Below, piece after piece: positions 49,572 to 58,224 of a stretch of 64,000 bases of DNA (its first letter is position 1; the number at the start of each line of letters is the position of its first letter). The stretch comes from Anaerolineales bacterium UBA2395 (GTDB lineage: Bacteria; Chloroflexota; Anaerolineae; Anaerolineales; Villigracilaceae). The stretch is taken from positions 84,348 to 148,347 of the forward strand of contig DDSH01000014.1 in the NCBI GenBank assembly GCA_002343775.1, in the 5' to 3' direction. Position numbers and translations under genes: made by a program. Under the pieces are notes generated by a model. The model worked only from the letters and a program-made list of their open reading frames with translations. It did not search any database and was not told where the DNA came from.

Positions 49572-51851
49572 TTAATTGTTCGCTACACGGTCCAGCCCAA
49601 ATCTCATTTCCTCGCTCATGCGGTGGTTCTCACCGTTTTCCAATTTGGTCAACGGCAGGATGATGTGGAACTGGCTGCCGGGGAAGTTGACCTCGTCGTA
49701 GCCGGGGCTTTCCACCCAGATGCGCCCGCCATGCGCTTCGATAATTCCCTTTGAGAGCGCCAATCCCAAACCGGCGCCGCCGCCTTTGAAGCGTGTCTTG
49801 CTGGTGGAGTGCTTGCCCAGTTCGCCGGGTTGATAGAACTTGGTGAAGATGACTTCGCGCAGGTTCGGGTCTACGCCCACGCCGGTATCGCTGACGATCA
49901 CTTCCACGCCGCCGTTTGGCAGGTTGATGATGGCTGGGATGTGATGACCTGAAATGTAGATCCTGCCTTTATCGGGCGTGAACTTGACCGCGTTGCGGAT
50001 GAGGTGGTGGAATAATTTCTTCAGCAGGTGGGGGTCTGCTTTGACGAGCGGCATGGATGGCAGGTCGATGCTGAGCGCCTGTCCGCGTTCTTGCAACAAT
50101 TTGGAATATTCCATGCTGACTTCTTGAATGAGATGGCTCAAATCTACGGGTTGAAGATGGGGTTTGAGCGAGCGGGCGTCGAGTTGGGCAATGTCGAACA
50201 TTGAGTCCATGACCTCGTGCAGGCGCAAAGTTCCGTCGTGGATGCCCTTCATCATTGTCTTGAGGTTCTTGTCCAGTTTGGGGTCATCCATCAGCATTTC
50301 GGTGTAGCCTTTGATGACCGTCAGCGGGGTGCGCAGTTCGTGCGAGGCGATGCTGATGAAGTCGGATTTTGCCTGGTCGATGCGCTGCAATTCCTGGTTG
50401 TTCTTTTCCAGCGTACGGCGCGCCTGGCGCAGTTCCTGGTTGAGCCGCATGAGGTTGTCCACAAGGCGGGCGTTTTCCAATGCAACTGCGGTCTGGTTGG
50501 CGTGTGCGCTTAGAACGGAAAGGTCATCGCGAGTGAAGCGGTTGCCGCTCAACTTCGAGCCGAACGCCAGCAAGCCGATCCACTGTCTCTTGGCGAAGAT
50601 GGGGATGTAGACCTCGGTGCGGAGTTGGGCGAACCAATCCCGTTCGAAGGTGGAAGAGGTTCGAAACGCCGGTAAAAGGTCCAGGTCATATTGAAGAAGC
50701 GGTTTTTGTTCACGAATGAAGTGCGAGGCGACAGGTCCGTTTTCCTCCAGTTCCACTGCTACCATCTGGCGTTCTTCGGGGCTGCGAGCGGACCGCAACT
50801 TGTAGGTCTTGCGCCCGTCTGCCTGCCGTTCCGAATCGACCAGGAACAAAAAGCCGCGTTCGATCTGCATTGCTTCGAGCATGATGCCAACCGCTATGCT
50901 GGCAAGGCGGTCCATGTCGAGGATGTTGCTGATGCTTTCGCTGTATTGGTGGATGGTCAGGCTGGCATCGTATTGATCGCCTTTCATCCAGGTAGTGATC
51001 GTGCGTGAGACCAGCGTGGTGAGCGGGGCGAAAATGATCGCGATGAGCAGTGCCACGAACGCCCCAGCCAGCAGCGGGTTGAATGTGCTTCCGCTACCGA
51101 ACAACGCCTGGATCAATAAAAATCCGCCTACGTAAAAGCTGACAATGACGATGATGGTGGCTAGGTAGATCAACGCGCGGCGTGTGATGTTTTTCAAATC
51201 TGGCACATAATGCGTGCCGACCACATATGCCCCGGCGACCGCTACTGCCAGCCGGAAAGGCTGCCCGCCGATGACAAAGCCGGAGAACAGGATGACATCG
51301 CCGAGCAGCAGAAAGAACAGTACGGGCCACCAATAGTTCAAACGTCCGCGAAAAAGCGGCTGGCGCGATTGGCGGTAGGCATTGGCAACGTTAAGGATGA
51401 AACCGATGACGAGGATCAGCCAGCCAAGAATTGCCCAGGCGGGACCCAGGCGTGAACGATACAAGATCAGGTTTCCGTTTGTCCAAACGGTTTCTGGCAG
51501 GTTGAGTGCGTTGGTCAGAATCAGCGCGAGACCGAGTGCCCAAAACATCCAAAAGCCGACCCACAACCACCATGTTTCGCGTTTGAGAAAGGTTTGCAGG
51601 GAGATCATCACCACAGCCGCCAGCGTAAAAGCAGTGTAGGTTTGAAGTTCCTGAAAGAGGACCAGGTCTTCTCCGCTTTGCCAGGCGGCTTCCGCGATGT
51701 TAATGACCATGGCGAGCAAAGCATAAAACACGATCAGCCAGGTGGCAACGGCATGCCCCTCATCCCGCCGTTGAATCGCAAAGAAAATGATCGGCAGGTA
51801 TAATGCGCCCAGGAACAGGAGTACAATAAAGCGAATCAGCGTTGGTTCCAT
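49572..51851 (-). CDS. Membrane sensor histidine kinase with GAF domain, orphan
   Basis: The 759-residue protein has about eight N-terminal hydrophobic helices (residues 5-285). A GAF-like domain (about 310-470) with LASIAVGIMLEAMQIERGFLFLVDSE follows, then a short coiled coil. The kinase core has the H box ISIASHELRTPLTVIKGY, the N box LIRNAVKFTP, and G boxes DTGVGVDP and GGAGLGLALSKGIIEAHGG. It autophosphorylates the H-box histidine in response to an unknown signal. The many-helix N-terminus resembles the 7TM/MASE-like sensor class. No response regulator is adjacent. The nearest, at 62999, has a degenerate receiver and is an unlikely partner. Confidence 0.92.
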   Translation of the reverse strand: MEPTLIRFIVLLFLGALYLPIIFFAIQRRDEGHAVATWLIVFYALLAMVINIAEAAWQSGEDLVLFQELQTYTAFTLAAVVMISLQTFLKRETWWLWVGFWMFWALGLALILTNALNLPETVWTNGNLILYRSRLGPAWAILGWLILVIGFILNVANAYRQSRQPLFRGRLNYWWPVLFFLLLGDVILFSGFVIGGQPFRLAVAVAGAYVVGTHYVPDLKNITRRALIYLATIIVIVSFYVGGFLLIQALFGSGSTFNPLLAGAFVALLIAIIFAPLTTLVSRTITTWMKGDQYDASLTIHQYSESISNILDMDRLASIAVGIMLEAMQIERGFLFLVDSERQADGRKTYKLRSARSPEERQMVAVELEENGPVASHFIREQKPLLQYDLDLLPAFRTSSTFERDWFAQLRTEVYIPIFAKRQWIGLLAFGSKLSGNRFTRDDLSVLSAHANQTAVALENARLVDNLMRLNQELRQARRTLEKNNQELQRIDQAKSDFISIASHELRTPLTVIKGYTEMLMDDPKLDKNLKTMMKGIHDGTLRLHEVMDSMFDIAQLDARSLKPHLQPVDLSHLIQEVSMEYSKLLQERGQALSIDLPSMPLVKADPHLLKKLFHHLIRNAVKFTPDKGRIYISGHHIPAIINLPNGGVEVIVSDTGVGVDPNLREVIFTKFYQPGELGKHSTSKTRFKGGGAGLGLALSKGIIEAHGGRIWVESPGYDEVNFPGSQFHIILPLTKLENGENHRMSEEMRFGLDRVANN

Positions 51852-51908
51852 ATATATCGTACGGGGATTCTACTCGAAATCCCCAAAGAATAGGTTATCA
51901 TTGTTGTT

Positions 51909-54887
51909 ATGCTAACATCCCGCGCATCCCGGCTAAAGTATAATTTTTCGCAGGATTTCTTCCGCCCGGACGGACATGTCATCTTCCAAGATTTGACATC
52001 CGCCCGGGCTTTTGCTGCTCAAATGTCGGCGCGTCGCGCGGACCCGGTAGCGGCTTCTGACCTCTATGTCATGTCCCTGCTGGATGAGGCGTACCATATC
52101 CTATTTAAGCAATATTACAGTCGTTACACCGGCGTGATGGGGCGTGCGATGGGCATGTTGCAATCCTCGCTTGGCTCGAGATATGACCTGACCCTGACAA
52201 AATTTACCGAGCAATTTCCGCCCATGTCCGTATTTCGCGGTGAAGTGACGGCGGGAGTCTACCTCTCGACGCAGGTGCCCAATTTCGGCGATTTTGGACG
52301 CGGGGTACGCGCCGCCGCCATTGAAGAAATGTTGTTGGTCAACAATGCCAATAAGAATCCTGCCATTCGCCGCTACCGCGACCTGTTCGATGAGTCCGTC
52401 ATGGAAGGCTCCGCTTACACTGAGTCTGTCAGCCGGCTGCTGGAATTTTTCTCACAGCAGCCCGGTTTGGGAGATGGCAGAGCCGGGATGGGCGAAACGC
52501 TGACCGACTTGCTGCTGGGTCCGATCAACGCTTCCCCCGACTCGTTGGAAGGACAATTGCAATTCATTCTCGAAAAATGGGGTTACTTGCTCGGCGGGGA
52601 ATTTTCCATCCGCCTTTTACGCGGCATGGATTACCTGCGCGAGGAAGTCATCCGCAAACAGGGACCGATCGACACATTTAATCAAGATATTCCTGTTCCC
52701 ACCTTCACCGGCTACGACTACACCGAATACGAACGCTACAGTCCCGATCAAGAATGGATGCCGCGCCTTGTGCTGATCGCCAAGAACACCTACGTTTGGC
52801 TTGATCAGTTATCGAAAAAATATCAGCGCGAGATCAAATATCTCAACGAAATTCCCGATGAAGAACTCGACCTGCTCGCCAAGCGCGGATTCACCGGCTT
52901 GTGGCTGATCGGCTTGTGGGAACGCAGCCGCGCCTCGCAACGCATCAAGCAACGCATGGGGCAGGGTGATGCCGTCGCATCGGCGTATTCGCTTAATTCA
53001 TATGACATTGCCAACGACCTCGGCGGCTGGCTTGCTCTGCAAGACTTGCGCGCACGCGCCTGGCAGCGTGGAATTCGCCTCTCGGCAGATATGGTTCCCA
53101 ACCACATGGGCATCGACTCGCAGTGGGTGACCGAACATCCCGACTGGTTCCTTTCCCTGCCGTTCTCGCCCTATCCTTCCTATTCCTTCCGCTCCGAAAA
53201 TCTCTCCGATGATCTGCGTGTTGGCATTTATCTCGAAGATCATTATTACGACAAAACCGATGCCGCCGTGGTTTTTCAACGCCGCGATTTGCAGACAGGC
53301 GACCTGCGCTACATCTATCACGGCAACGACGGCACCTCCTTCCCGTGGAACGATACCGCTCAACTCGACTACAGCAATCCCGTCGTGCGTGAGGCGGTCA
53401 TTCAGGTCATCCTGCATGTGGCGCGCAACTTCCCGGTCATCCGCTTTGATGCGGCGATGACGCTTGCCAAGAAACACATCCAACGCTTGTGGTTTCCCGA
53501 GCCGGGCGCGGGCGGAGCAATCCCATCACGCTCGCAATTTGGCATGACCAAAGCCGAATTCGACGAAAAGATTCCAGTTGAGTTCTGGCGCGAGGTTGTT
53601 GATCGTGTTGCCGCCGAAGTGCCCGACACACTCTTGCTCGCCGAAGCCTTTTGGCTCATGGAAGGCTACTTCGTTCGCACCCTTGGAATGCACCGCGTGT
53701 ATAACTCGGCGTTTATGCACATGCTTCGTGATGAAGACAATGATAAATATCGCATGGCGATCAAGAACACGCTCGAGTTCGACCCACAAATTCTCAAGCG
53801 TTACGTCAACTTCATGAACAACCCCGACGAGAAAACCGCCGTGGAGCAGTTCGGCAAAGGCGATAAATATTTCGGTATCTGCACCGTGCTGACCACCTTG
53901 CCCGGTCTGCCCATGTTCGGTCACGGACAGGTGGAGGGGTTTGCCGAAAAATATGGGATGGAATTCCGCCGCCCGAAATGGGAGGAGACTCAGGATGACG
54001 GCTTGATCCAAGCCCATGAGTGGCGCATCTTCCCGCTTCTTCACCGCCGCAGCCTGTTCGCTGATGTGGAGAATTTCCTACTCTTCGACTTTTATCGCCC
54101 CAACAGCGGCGTGGATGAAAACGTCTTTGCCTACTCCAACCGTCTTGGCGAAGAACGCGGATTGGTCATCTATCACAACAAATTTGCAGATACCAACGGC
54201 TGGATCAAAACCTCCGCCGCCGCATTAGACAAAGGCTCCAGCAAACTCAAGCAGCGCACCCTCGCCGAAGGACTCAACCTGCCGCGTCAGGGATATGTCA
54301 TCTTCAAAGATTATGCCTCGCAATTGGAGTATGTCCGTTCGTGTGAGGAACTTTGGAACAAAGGCATGTACGTGGAATTGGGCGCATATCAGTGTCATGC
54401 CTTCATGGATTTCCGCTTTGTGTACGAAAAGGAATGGCAGACCATTCACGACGAATTGAACGGTGCGGGAGTTCAGTCCATGCAGGAGGAGTGGCGCAGG
54501 CGTTTTGCCGTGACCGAAGAACCCGTTGCAGAGGAAAAACCTGCTAAGAAGAAGCGTGTCCTTCGTAAGAAAACATCTGTAGCGAAGGCAAAGGCGAAGA
54601 AACCCGCAGCAAAGAAAACTCCCACGAAGACAAAAACCACCTTAAAGCCGAAGGCTGTCAAAAAGGAAACAGCAAAGAAGAAATCTGCTCCAACCAAGGC
54701 GGTAAAGCCCAAGACGGCTGTGAAGAAGCCGGTTGCCAGTAAATCCAAGGCAGTCCCTTTGAAGAAGCCCGTGGCAACGAAAAAGAAATCCGCGGTTTCT
54801 TCAAAAGCGGATGGCAATCATAAACAGGCTGCAGTGAAAAAGCCCGCTTCCAAAAAGAAGGTTGGCACGAAGATCAAGAACAAGTAA
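51909..54887 (+). CDS. GH13 alpha-amylase-family protein with Lys/Ala-rich tail
   Basis: The 992-residue product has a 240-residue helical N-terminal region of no known fold. A GH13 barrel follows: the strand motif LSADMVPNHMGID, the nucleophile motif VIRFDAAMTLAKKH near 512, the acid/base motif LLLAEAFWLMEGYF near 575 and MNNPDEKTA as the last catalytic block. Residues after about 875 form a roughly 115-residue, very basic tail rich in AAKK, PKTAVKKP and similar units, like histone H1 or bacterial HctB/AlgP tails. The family acts on alpha-glucans. No signal peptide is seen. The tail could bind nucleic acid or polyphosphate. The start lacks a clear ribosome site. Confidence 0.88.
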   Translation: MLTSRASRLKYNFSQDFFRPDGHVIFQDLTSARAFAAQMSARRADPVAASDLYVMSLLDEAYHILFKQYYSRYTGVMGRAMGMLQSSLGSRYDLTLTKFTEQFPPMSVFRGEVTAGVYLSTQVPNFGDFGRGVRAAAIEEMLLVNNANKNPAIRRYRDLFDESVMEGSAYTESVSRLLEFFSQQPGLGDGRAGMGETLTDLLLGPINASPDSLEGQLQFILEKWGYLLGGEFSIRLLRGMDYLREEVIRKQGPIDTFNQDIPVPTFTGYDYTEYERYSPDQEWMPRLVLIAKNTYVWLDQLSKKYQREIKYLNEIPDEELDLLAKRGFTGLWLIGLWERSRASQRIKQRMGQGDAVASAYSLNSYDIANDLGGWLALQDLRARAWQRGIRLSADMVPNHMGIDSQWVTEHPDWFLSLPFSPYPSYSFRSENLSDDLRVGIYLEDHYYDKTDAAVVFQRRDLQTGDLRYIYHGNDGTSFPWNDTAQLDYSNPVVREAVIQVILHVARNFPVIRFDAAMTLAKKHIQRLWFPEPGAGGAIPSRSQFGMTKAEFDEKIPVEFWREVVDRVAAEVPDTLLLAEAFWLMEGYFVRTLGMHRVYNSAFMHMLRDEDNDKYRMAIKNTLEFDPQILKRYVNFMNNPDEKTAVEQFGKGDKYFGICTVLTTLPGLPMFGHGQVEGFAEKYGMEFRRPKWEETQDDGLIQAHEWRIFPLLHRRSLFADVENFLLFDFYRPNSGVDENVFAYSNRLGEERGLVIYHNKFADTNGWIKTSAAALDKGSSKLKQRTLAEGLNLPRQGYVIFKDYASQLEYVRSCEELWNKGMYVELGAYQCHAFMDFRFVYEKEWQTIHDELNGAGVQSMQEEWRRRFAVTEEPVAEEKPAKKKRVLRKKTSVAKAKAKKPAAKKTPTKTKTTLKPKAVKKETAKKKSAPTKAVKPKTAVKKPVASKSKAVPLKKPVATKKKSAVSSKADGNHKQAAVKKPASKKKVGTKIKNK

Positions 54888-54900
54888 AAAAAAAACATAA

Positions 54901-55048
54901 TTAACCCCGAACTTAATCTGGGACGCGGACGAGCGCAGATTTACGCGGAAAGGATTATAAAATCCGCGTGTTCAGCGTTCATCAGCGTCCTATTTGCTCT
55001 TAAAAACAAACTCACCCGCGAAACCTTAATTTCGGGGTGAGGCATGTT
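54901..55048. repeat. Intergenic palindromic repeat and terminator-like hairpin
   Basis: GGACGCGGACGAGCGCAGAT at the left and ATCAGCGTCC at the right form a decayed long palindrome with an inner CGCGGA...TCCGCG pair. A wider pair, ACCCCGAA (54905) with TTCGGGGT (55031), encloses the unit. It separates the convergent GH13 and caspase genes and could terminate both. Confidence 0.55.
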
Positions 55049-55063
55049 TTTGTGTAAATGCTG

Positions 55064-56611
55064 CTAGCGATAGGAAAAATGTTTAACACCGACCAACTGT
55101 TCACCCATGTATAACTCAACTCGATATGTACCGCGAAAGACTGGGTTGTTTATGAAGAAATAAATATCAGCGTCATTTTCTTGTACCACGTAATCGCTGG
55201 CGCTGACCAATACATACGCCTGGTCGCCGAGAAAATTGACCCTGTAATACCACATCGCGCGAAATTTGGTTCCCGCTGAGACGAGCCTCAGATCAAGGTG
55301 GCTGTATACATCCTCTCCGCCAGAAAAACCAACAACGCTGTTGCGGCTTTCCAAACTATCCGACAAAATAATATTGGGTACTCTGCTCGATCTAACAGGC
55401 GTTGGGGATGTATTTGTAATGATCCGGAGTTGGAATGCCAGCGCGGTGACTGCAACAAAGGCAACGGCTATTGCAGCGATTGCCAGGATAATCTTGCGGT
55501 TGAAAATTACCGATTGGATGGCGCTGTTTTTTGCTGACCAGATATCACGGATCTTTTTCCAAAAACTTGCTGCTGTTATTCCTGCGTTCGGGGGAATAGG
55601 GACCGGAATAGGGTTAGGTGTACTTGTTCCCCCTTCTTTGTTTCGTGCTTTCAATGCTTCGAGTGCTGCCAGGGAAACGGTTCGACTGTCGTCGTTATTT
55701 GCAATGTGTTCAAGTTTTTCCTTGGCAGAGCGAGCCATGCCAAGGTTGTTTCCATCCATGATCTTGACGAGCTGTTGAACGGCTGCCATTCGGATCTCGG
55801 AATAAGGGTTTTCAAGGGTTTCGAAAAGTGGAGCGGGGAGTGGGGCGGGCTTGATATCCTCCATGCGGATATTTTTGCGGAGAACGATCTCTCCCTGCTG
55901 TTTGCTGGAGAACTTGGACGGTGTCTGTGTGGGCATGACAAGTTTTACTTGTTCGTAGGCATAATCGTATAGCTCGTCCACGGTGATCTGACCATTGCCA
56001 TCCCGGTCTGCTTCGCCCAACAAGCCTTTGACCAGAAAATGGGTAAATAATGAATTCTGCGTATTTCCAATGATCTTGTCCCCCTCCCAGGCAAATTGCG
56101 TCGAGTCGCTGGCGGTTAGTATGATGCGTCCATATCCGCTATCAAAAGCGGTCGCTGTACCGACGCTTGTGCCCACAGCCGATTTTGTCCCTTGCGCAAA
56201 AGCGCCACTGTTACAGCAATCCAAAATCAGCACCTGTCTCCGTGAGCGGGTTTGATCCATGGTTTCGCGGATGAAGTCGGATTTTATGGCTGTGACGCGA
56301 AGTCGCTTGAGGTTTGTGTTTCTGACAGCCAGGTACAGTGTGCCTCGCTCATCGCGGATCCCATGCCCTGAGAAATACAGCAATAACAAGTCTTCAGGAT
56401 GTTTTTCGTCCAGAAAGCCGTCGATGGCATTGCGGACAACATGTTCCTCTTCATTGAGAACAGTGCGAACTTCATCGAAGCCGCAAATGCCCGGGTCATT
56501 TAGGATTTTCGCGAGGTCTTCCGCATCTTTTCCTGGCGCGGTTAATTGCGCCAAACCCGGATCACTGTACTTCGTGTTGGCGATGATCAATGCATATTTC
56601 CTCCCGCTCAT
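55064..56611 (-). CDS. Caspase-family (C14) protein with membrane segment, effector of an EACC1 pair
   Basis: The 515-residue protein begins with a caspase/metacaspase domain: KYALIIANTKYSD, LLYFSGHG with H83, and LILDCCNSG with catalytic C133. A Ca-binding-like loop DRDGNGQITVDEL follows at 202-214. HEAT-like helices (about 262-322), a Pro-rich linker and one membrane helix (about 373-393) come next, ending in a roughly 110-residue beta-rich outside domain. Its start overlaps the stop of the EACC1 gene (ATGA). Prokaryotic caspases of this class act as proteases in conflict and cell-death systems. The C-terminal domain may sense or cap the effector. There is no STAND ATPase or trypsin partner adjacent. 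Confidence 0.9.
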   Translation of the reverse strand: MSGRKYALIIANTKYSDPGLAQLTAPGKDAEDLAKILNDPGICGFDEVRTVLNEEEHVVRNAIDGFLDEKHPEDLLLLYFSGHGIRDERGTLYLAVRNTNLKRLRVTAIKSDFIRETMDQTRSRRQVLILDCCNSGAFAQGTKSAVGTSVGTATAFDSGYGRIILTASDSTQFAWEGDKIIGNTQNSLFTHFLVKGLLGEADRDGNGQITVDELYDYAYEQVKLVMPTQTPSKFSSKQQGEIVLRKNIRMEDIKPAPLPAPLFETLENPYSEIRMAAVQQLVKIMDGNNLGMARSAKEKLEHIANNDDSRTVSLAALEALKARNKEGGTSTPNPIPVPIPPNAGITAASFWKKIRDIWSAKNSAIQSVIFNRKIILAIAAIAVAFVAVTALAFQLRIITNTSPTPVRSSRVPNIILSDSLESRNSVVGFSGGEDVYSHLDLRLVSAGTKFRAMWYYRVNFLGDQAYVLVSASDYVVQENDADIYFFINNPVFRGTYRVELYMGEQLVGVKHFSYR

Positions 56612-56976
56612 TTCTTTTTCTTTTCCTTTTCGAGCCTTTCGAGTAGTTTTAGAAATTCTTCGGGCGGACCTTCGAATTCTATGCCCTTGCCTTTGAATTT
56701 AACTGTCCGCCCATTTCCGCGCAGAGACCATGCCTGGACAAACTCCACGATTTTTGGAAGTACGCTTGGCAGGACGACGAGTACAATTGCTCCTATTGTA
56801 ACGGGATCGCCCTTTGCGCCCTCTGGCAGTTCCGTTCCTTTGACGAGACTGGCGGATTCGATATCCAGTTCATTTAATTCAGATAACAATTGTCGGGTAA
56901 TGGAATCGAGTTCCTCACCCATTGCATCTGATGCCGCGACCTCAAGATATAACTCCAACTGCTCATTGTTTGTCAT
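56608..56976 (-). CDS. EACC1-type effector-associated constant component
   Basis: The 122-residue protein matches the EACC1 layout described for counter-invader and conflict systems. An N-terminal segment has LELYLEVA and a helix SITRQLLSELNEL, followed by the short TELPEGAKGDPVT. Next comes a hydrophobic helix IGAIVLVVLPSVLPKIVEFV, then WSLRGNGRTVKFKGKGIEFEGPPEEFLKLLERL. It ends in a Lys-rich tail. EACC1 genes are characteristically adjacent to caspase, trypsin or other effectors. Here the gene is translationally coupled to the caspase gene, so both products should be made together at the membrane. I recognise this by pattern and neighbourhood only, without a profile search. Confidence 0.78.
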   Translation of the reverse strand: MTNNEQLELYLEVAASDAMGEELDSITRQLLSELNELDIESASLVKGTELPEGAKGDPVTIGAIVLVVLPSVLPKIVEFVQAWSLRGNGRTVKFKGKGIEFEGPPEEFLKLLERLEKEKKKK

Positions 56977-57069
56977 GCTGTCCTCAAGATGGAACGTTGA
57001 AATTTTTTTATTAACTTTCGTTGAGACACTTTGATTATACTCTTGAAGGACAAGAAAAGGAGCGCCATT

Positions 57070-57471
57070 ATGAAGATCAAACTCTACCTTATCACCCTGA
57101 TCACTTTCCTCGCCATTGACTCGCTGTGGTTGGGAGGTATCGCCCCGTCATTCTATCGCTCGCAAATCGGGCACCTTATGGCAGATGAGCCGAATTTTGT
57201 TGCGGCGGCGTTCTTCTATTTGATCTTTATTTTTGGAATGGTCTATTTTGTGGTCGAGCCTTGTATGCGAGGAGGGAGATCACCAAAACAGACGGCATTG
57301 CGCGGCGCGATCTTCGGTTTTGTAACGTACGCTACCTACGACCTGACCAACCATGCTACATTGGTGAACTGGCCGATGCTGATGACTGTAGTGGACATGA
57401 CGTGGGGAACTGTACTGAGTTCGTTGGTAGCGCTGGTCAGTGTTTGGGCGGGGAGAAGGTTGATTAAGTAG
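57070..57471 (+). CDS. DUF2177-family membrane protein
   Basis: The start at 57070 follows AAAAGGAGCGCC. An upstream open frame has no site. The 133-residue protein has four hydrophobic helices and the DUF2177 features DSLWLGGIAPSFYRSQIGHLM near 16-36 and FGFVTYATYDLTNHATLVNWP near 90-110. The molecular function is not known. It stands alone between the divergent EACC1-caspase operon and the short transcription unit at 57.6 kb. Confidence 0.9.
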   Translation: MKIKLYLITLITFLAIDSLWLGGIAPSFYRSQIGHLMADEPNFVAAAFFYLIFIFGMVYFVVEPCMRGGRSPKQTALRGAIFGFVTYATYDLTNHATLVNWPMLMTVVDMTWGTVLSSLVALVSVWAGRRLIK

Positions 57472-57583
57472 ATTCAGGTTTCGGGTACGCAGGATGCGCG
57501 TAGTCAAATTAAGTCTTGGTGAGTTTTTTGGTATGCCCACCCTACAGATCCCATACGAAACCATAACAAACTGACATTTGTCA
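57472..57583. other. Intergenic stretch before the short transcription unit
   Basis: I see no gene, hairpin or repeat here. The next element is the promoter at 57584. Confidence 0.4.
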
Positions 57584-57612
57584 TTGACTCGCACTTTGAA
57601 AAGTACTATACT
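57584..57612 (+). promoter_or_regulatory. Strong promoter of a short transcription unit upstream of the SWIM gene
   Basis: TTGACT (57584-57589), a 17-base spacer and TATACT (57607-57612) match the sigma-70 pattern well. Transcription would start near 57619, about 57 bases before a perfect intrinsic terminator. Confidence 0.82.
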
Positions 57613-57636
57613 CTCCGCATACGAGGTAACGCCGTT

Positions 57637-57672
57637 ATGAGCATCTTTTACGGAGACCACTTGTTTTGTTGA
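57637..57672 (+). CDS. Possible leader peptide of 11 residues
   Basis: The frame reads MSIFYGDHLFC and stops three bases before the terminator stem. GAGG lies about ten bases upstream of the ATG. If translated, ribosome position could influence folding of the downstream terminator, as in classical attenuation. Nothing beyond position and ribosome site supports translation. Confidence 0.3.
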   Translation: MSIFYGDHLFC

Positions 57673-57675
57673 TAA

Positions 57676-57706
57676 AGACACGCGATATAACCGCGTGTCT
57701 TTTTTT
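57676..57706 (+). terminator. Intrinsic terminator between leader and SWIM gene
   Basis: AGACACGCG (57676-57684) pairs with CGCGTGTCT (57692-57700) around a seven-base loop and is followed by an uninterrupted T-run. It lies 28 bases upstream of the SWIM gene start. Confidence 0.88.
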
Positions 57707-57734
57707 ATACCAAAAATAAAAGGAGACTTTTGCC

Positions 57735-57977
57735 ATGGATTACGGACTGATCGGCAAGCTCGAGAAAGCAAAACGCTACGCGGAGGATCGCAAACGCTTC
57801 CGCTTCAACCAGTTCGACCTTACCTTTCACGGTGACAATAACGACCATCATGTCACCTACAATAACGGTGTGTTTACCTGTGATTGCGAATTTTTCCTGA
57901 CCCATAAACGCTGTGGACATTCCATGGCGCTCGAGATCTTGCTCAAGGATATGATCGCCGAGACCGTGGAAGCCTAA
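57735..57977 (+). CDS. Small SWIM zinc-finger protein
   Basis: This 80-residue protein is little more than a SWIM domain. Residues 29-50 form two strands (LTFHGDNNDHHVTYNNGVFT), followed by the CxCx8CxH metal site with C49, C51, C60 and H62. SWIM modules bind DNA or mediate protein contacts in recombination and ubiquitin-like systems. The start is preceded by AAAAGGAGAC. It lies just behind a promoter-terminator unit, so its expression probably depends on read-through or antitermination. A terminator follows at 58002. Confidence 0.9.
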   Translation: MDYGLIGKLEKAKRYAEDRKRFRFNQFDLTFHGDNNDHHVTYNNGVFTCDCEFFLTHKRCGHSMALEILLKDMIAETVEA

Positions 57978-58001
57978 CCACACCCTACAACTGAATATTC
58001 C

Positions 58002-58036
58002 AAACCACCCCCTGACCATTCAGGGGGTGGTTTTTT
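58002..58036 (+). terminator. Terminator of the SWIM gene
   Basis: A perfect 14-bp stem (58002-58015 with 58020-58033), with a CCAT loop and a T-run ending at 58036, lies 25 bases after the stop codon. Confidence 0.93.
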
Positions 58037-58224
58037 CGCCCGTCATACTGCTAGTTTGTTGTAAGTTTTTCTTGACGCGTGGAGGCGTATAATTCGATCA
58101 TCGTACGTAAAAAATGAACACGGAGAAAAGGCAAGGGTGGGTCGGTTTTCCGGCGGGGATCATCCCAACGTAAAATCTTCGTTGTCCCTGTCTTGACCAA
58201 AACCCAACCTGCAACGCATAAGTT
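58037..58224. other. Leader region of the glycosyltransferase gene
   Basis: A perfect TATAAT is present at 58088-58093. The hexamer 17 bases before it (GTTTTT) is poor, and TTGACG lies only ten bases upstream. Transcription of the GT2 gene could therefore need an activator. No other feature is seen. Confidence 0.4.

Larger units (their letters stand above)
57619..57706 (+). ncRNA. Short leader RNA or small RNA ending at a terminator
   Basis: Between the promoter at 57584 and the terminator at 57676-57706 a transcript of about 88 bases is expected. It contains an 11-codon open frame with a GAGG site, and CCGT/ACGG can form a small helix. It could be an attenuated leader of the SWIM gene, a riboswitch-like element or an independent small RNA. 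I do not recognise a known RNA family. Confidence 0.45.

Noticed and set aside
58071..58093. Promoter TTGACG-TATAAT before the glycosyltransferase
   Set aside because: The spacer is only ten to eleven bases, too short for a sigma-70 promoter.
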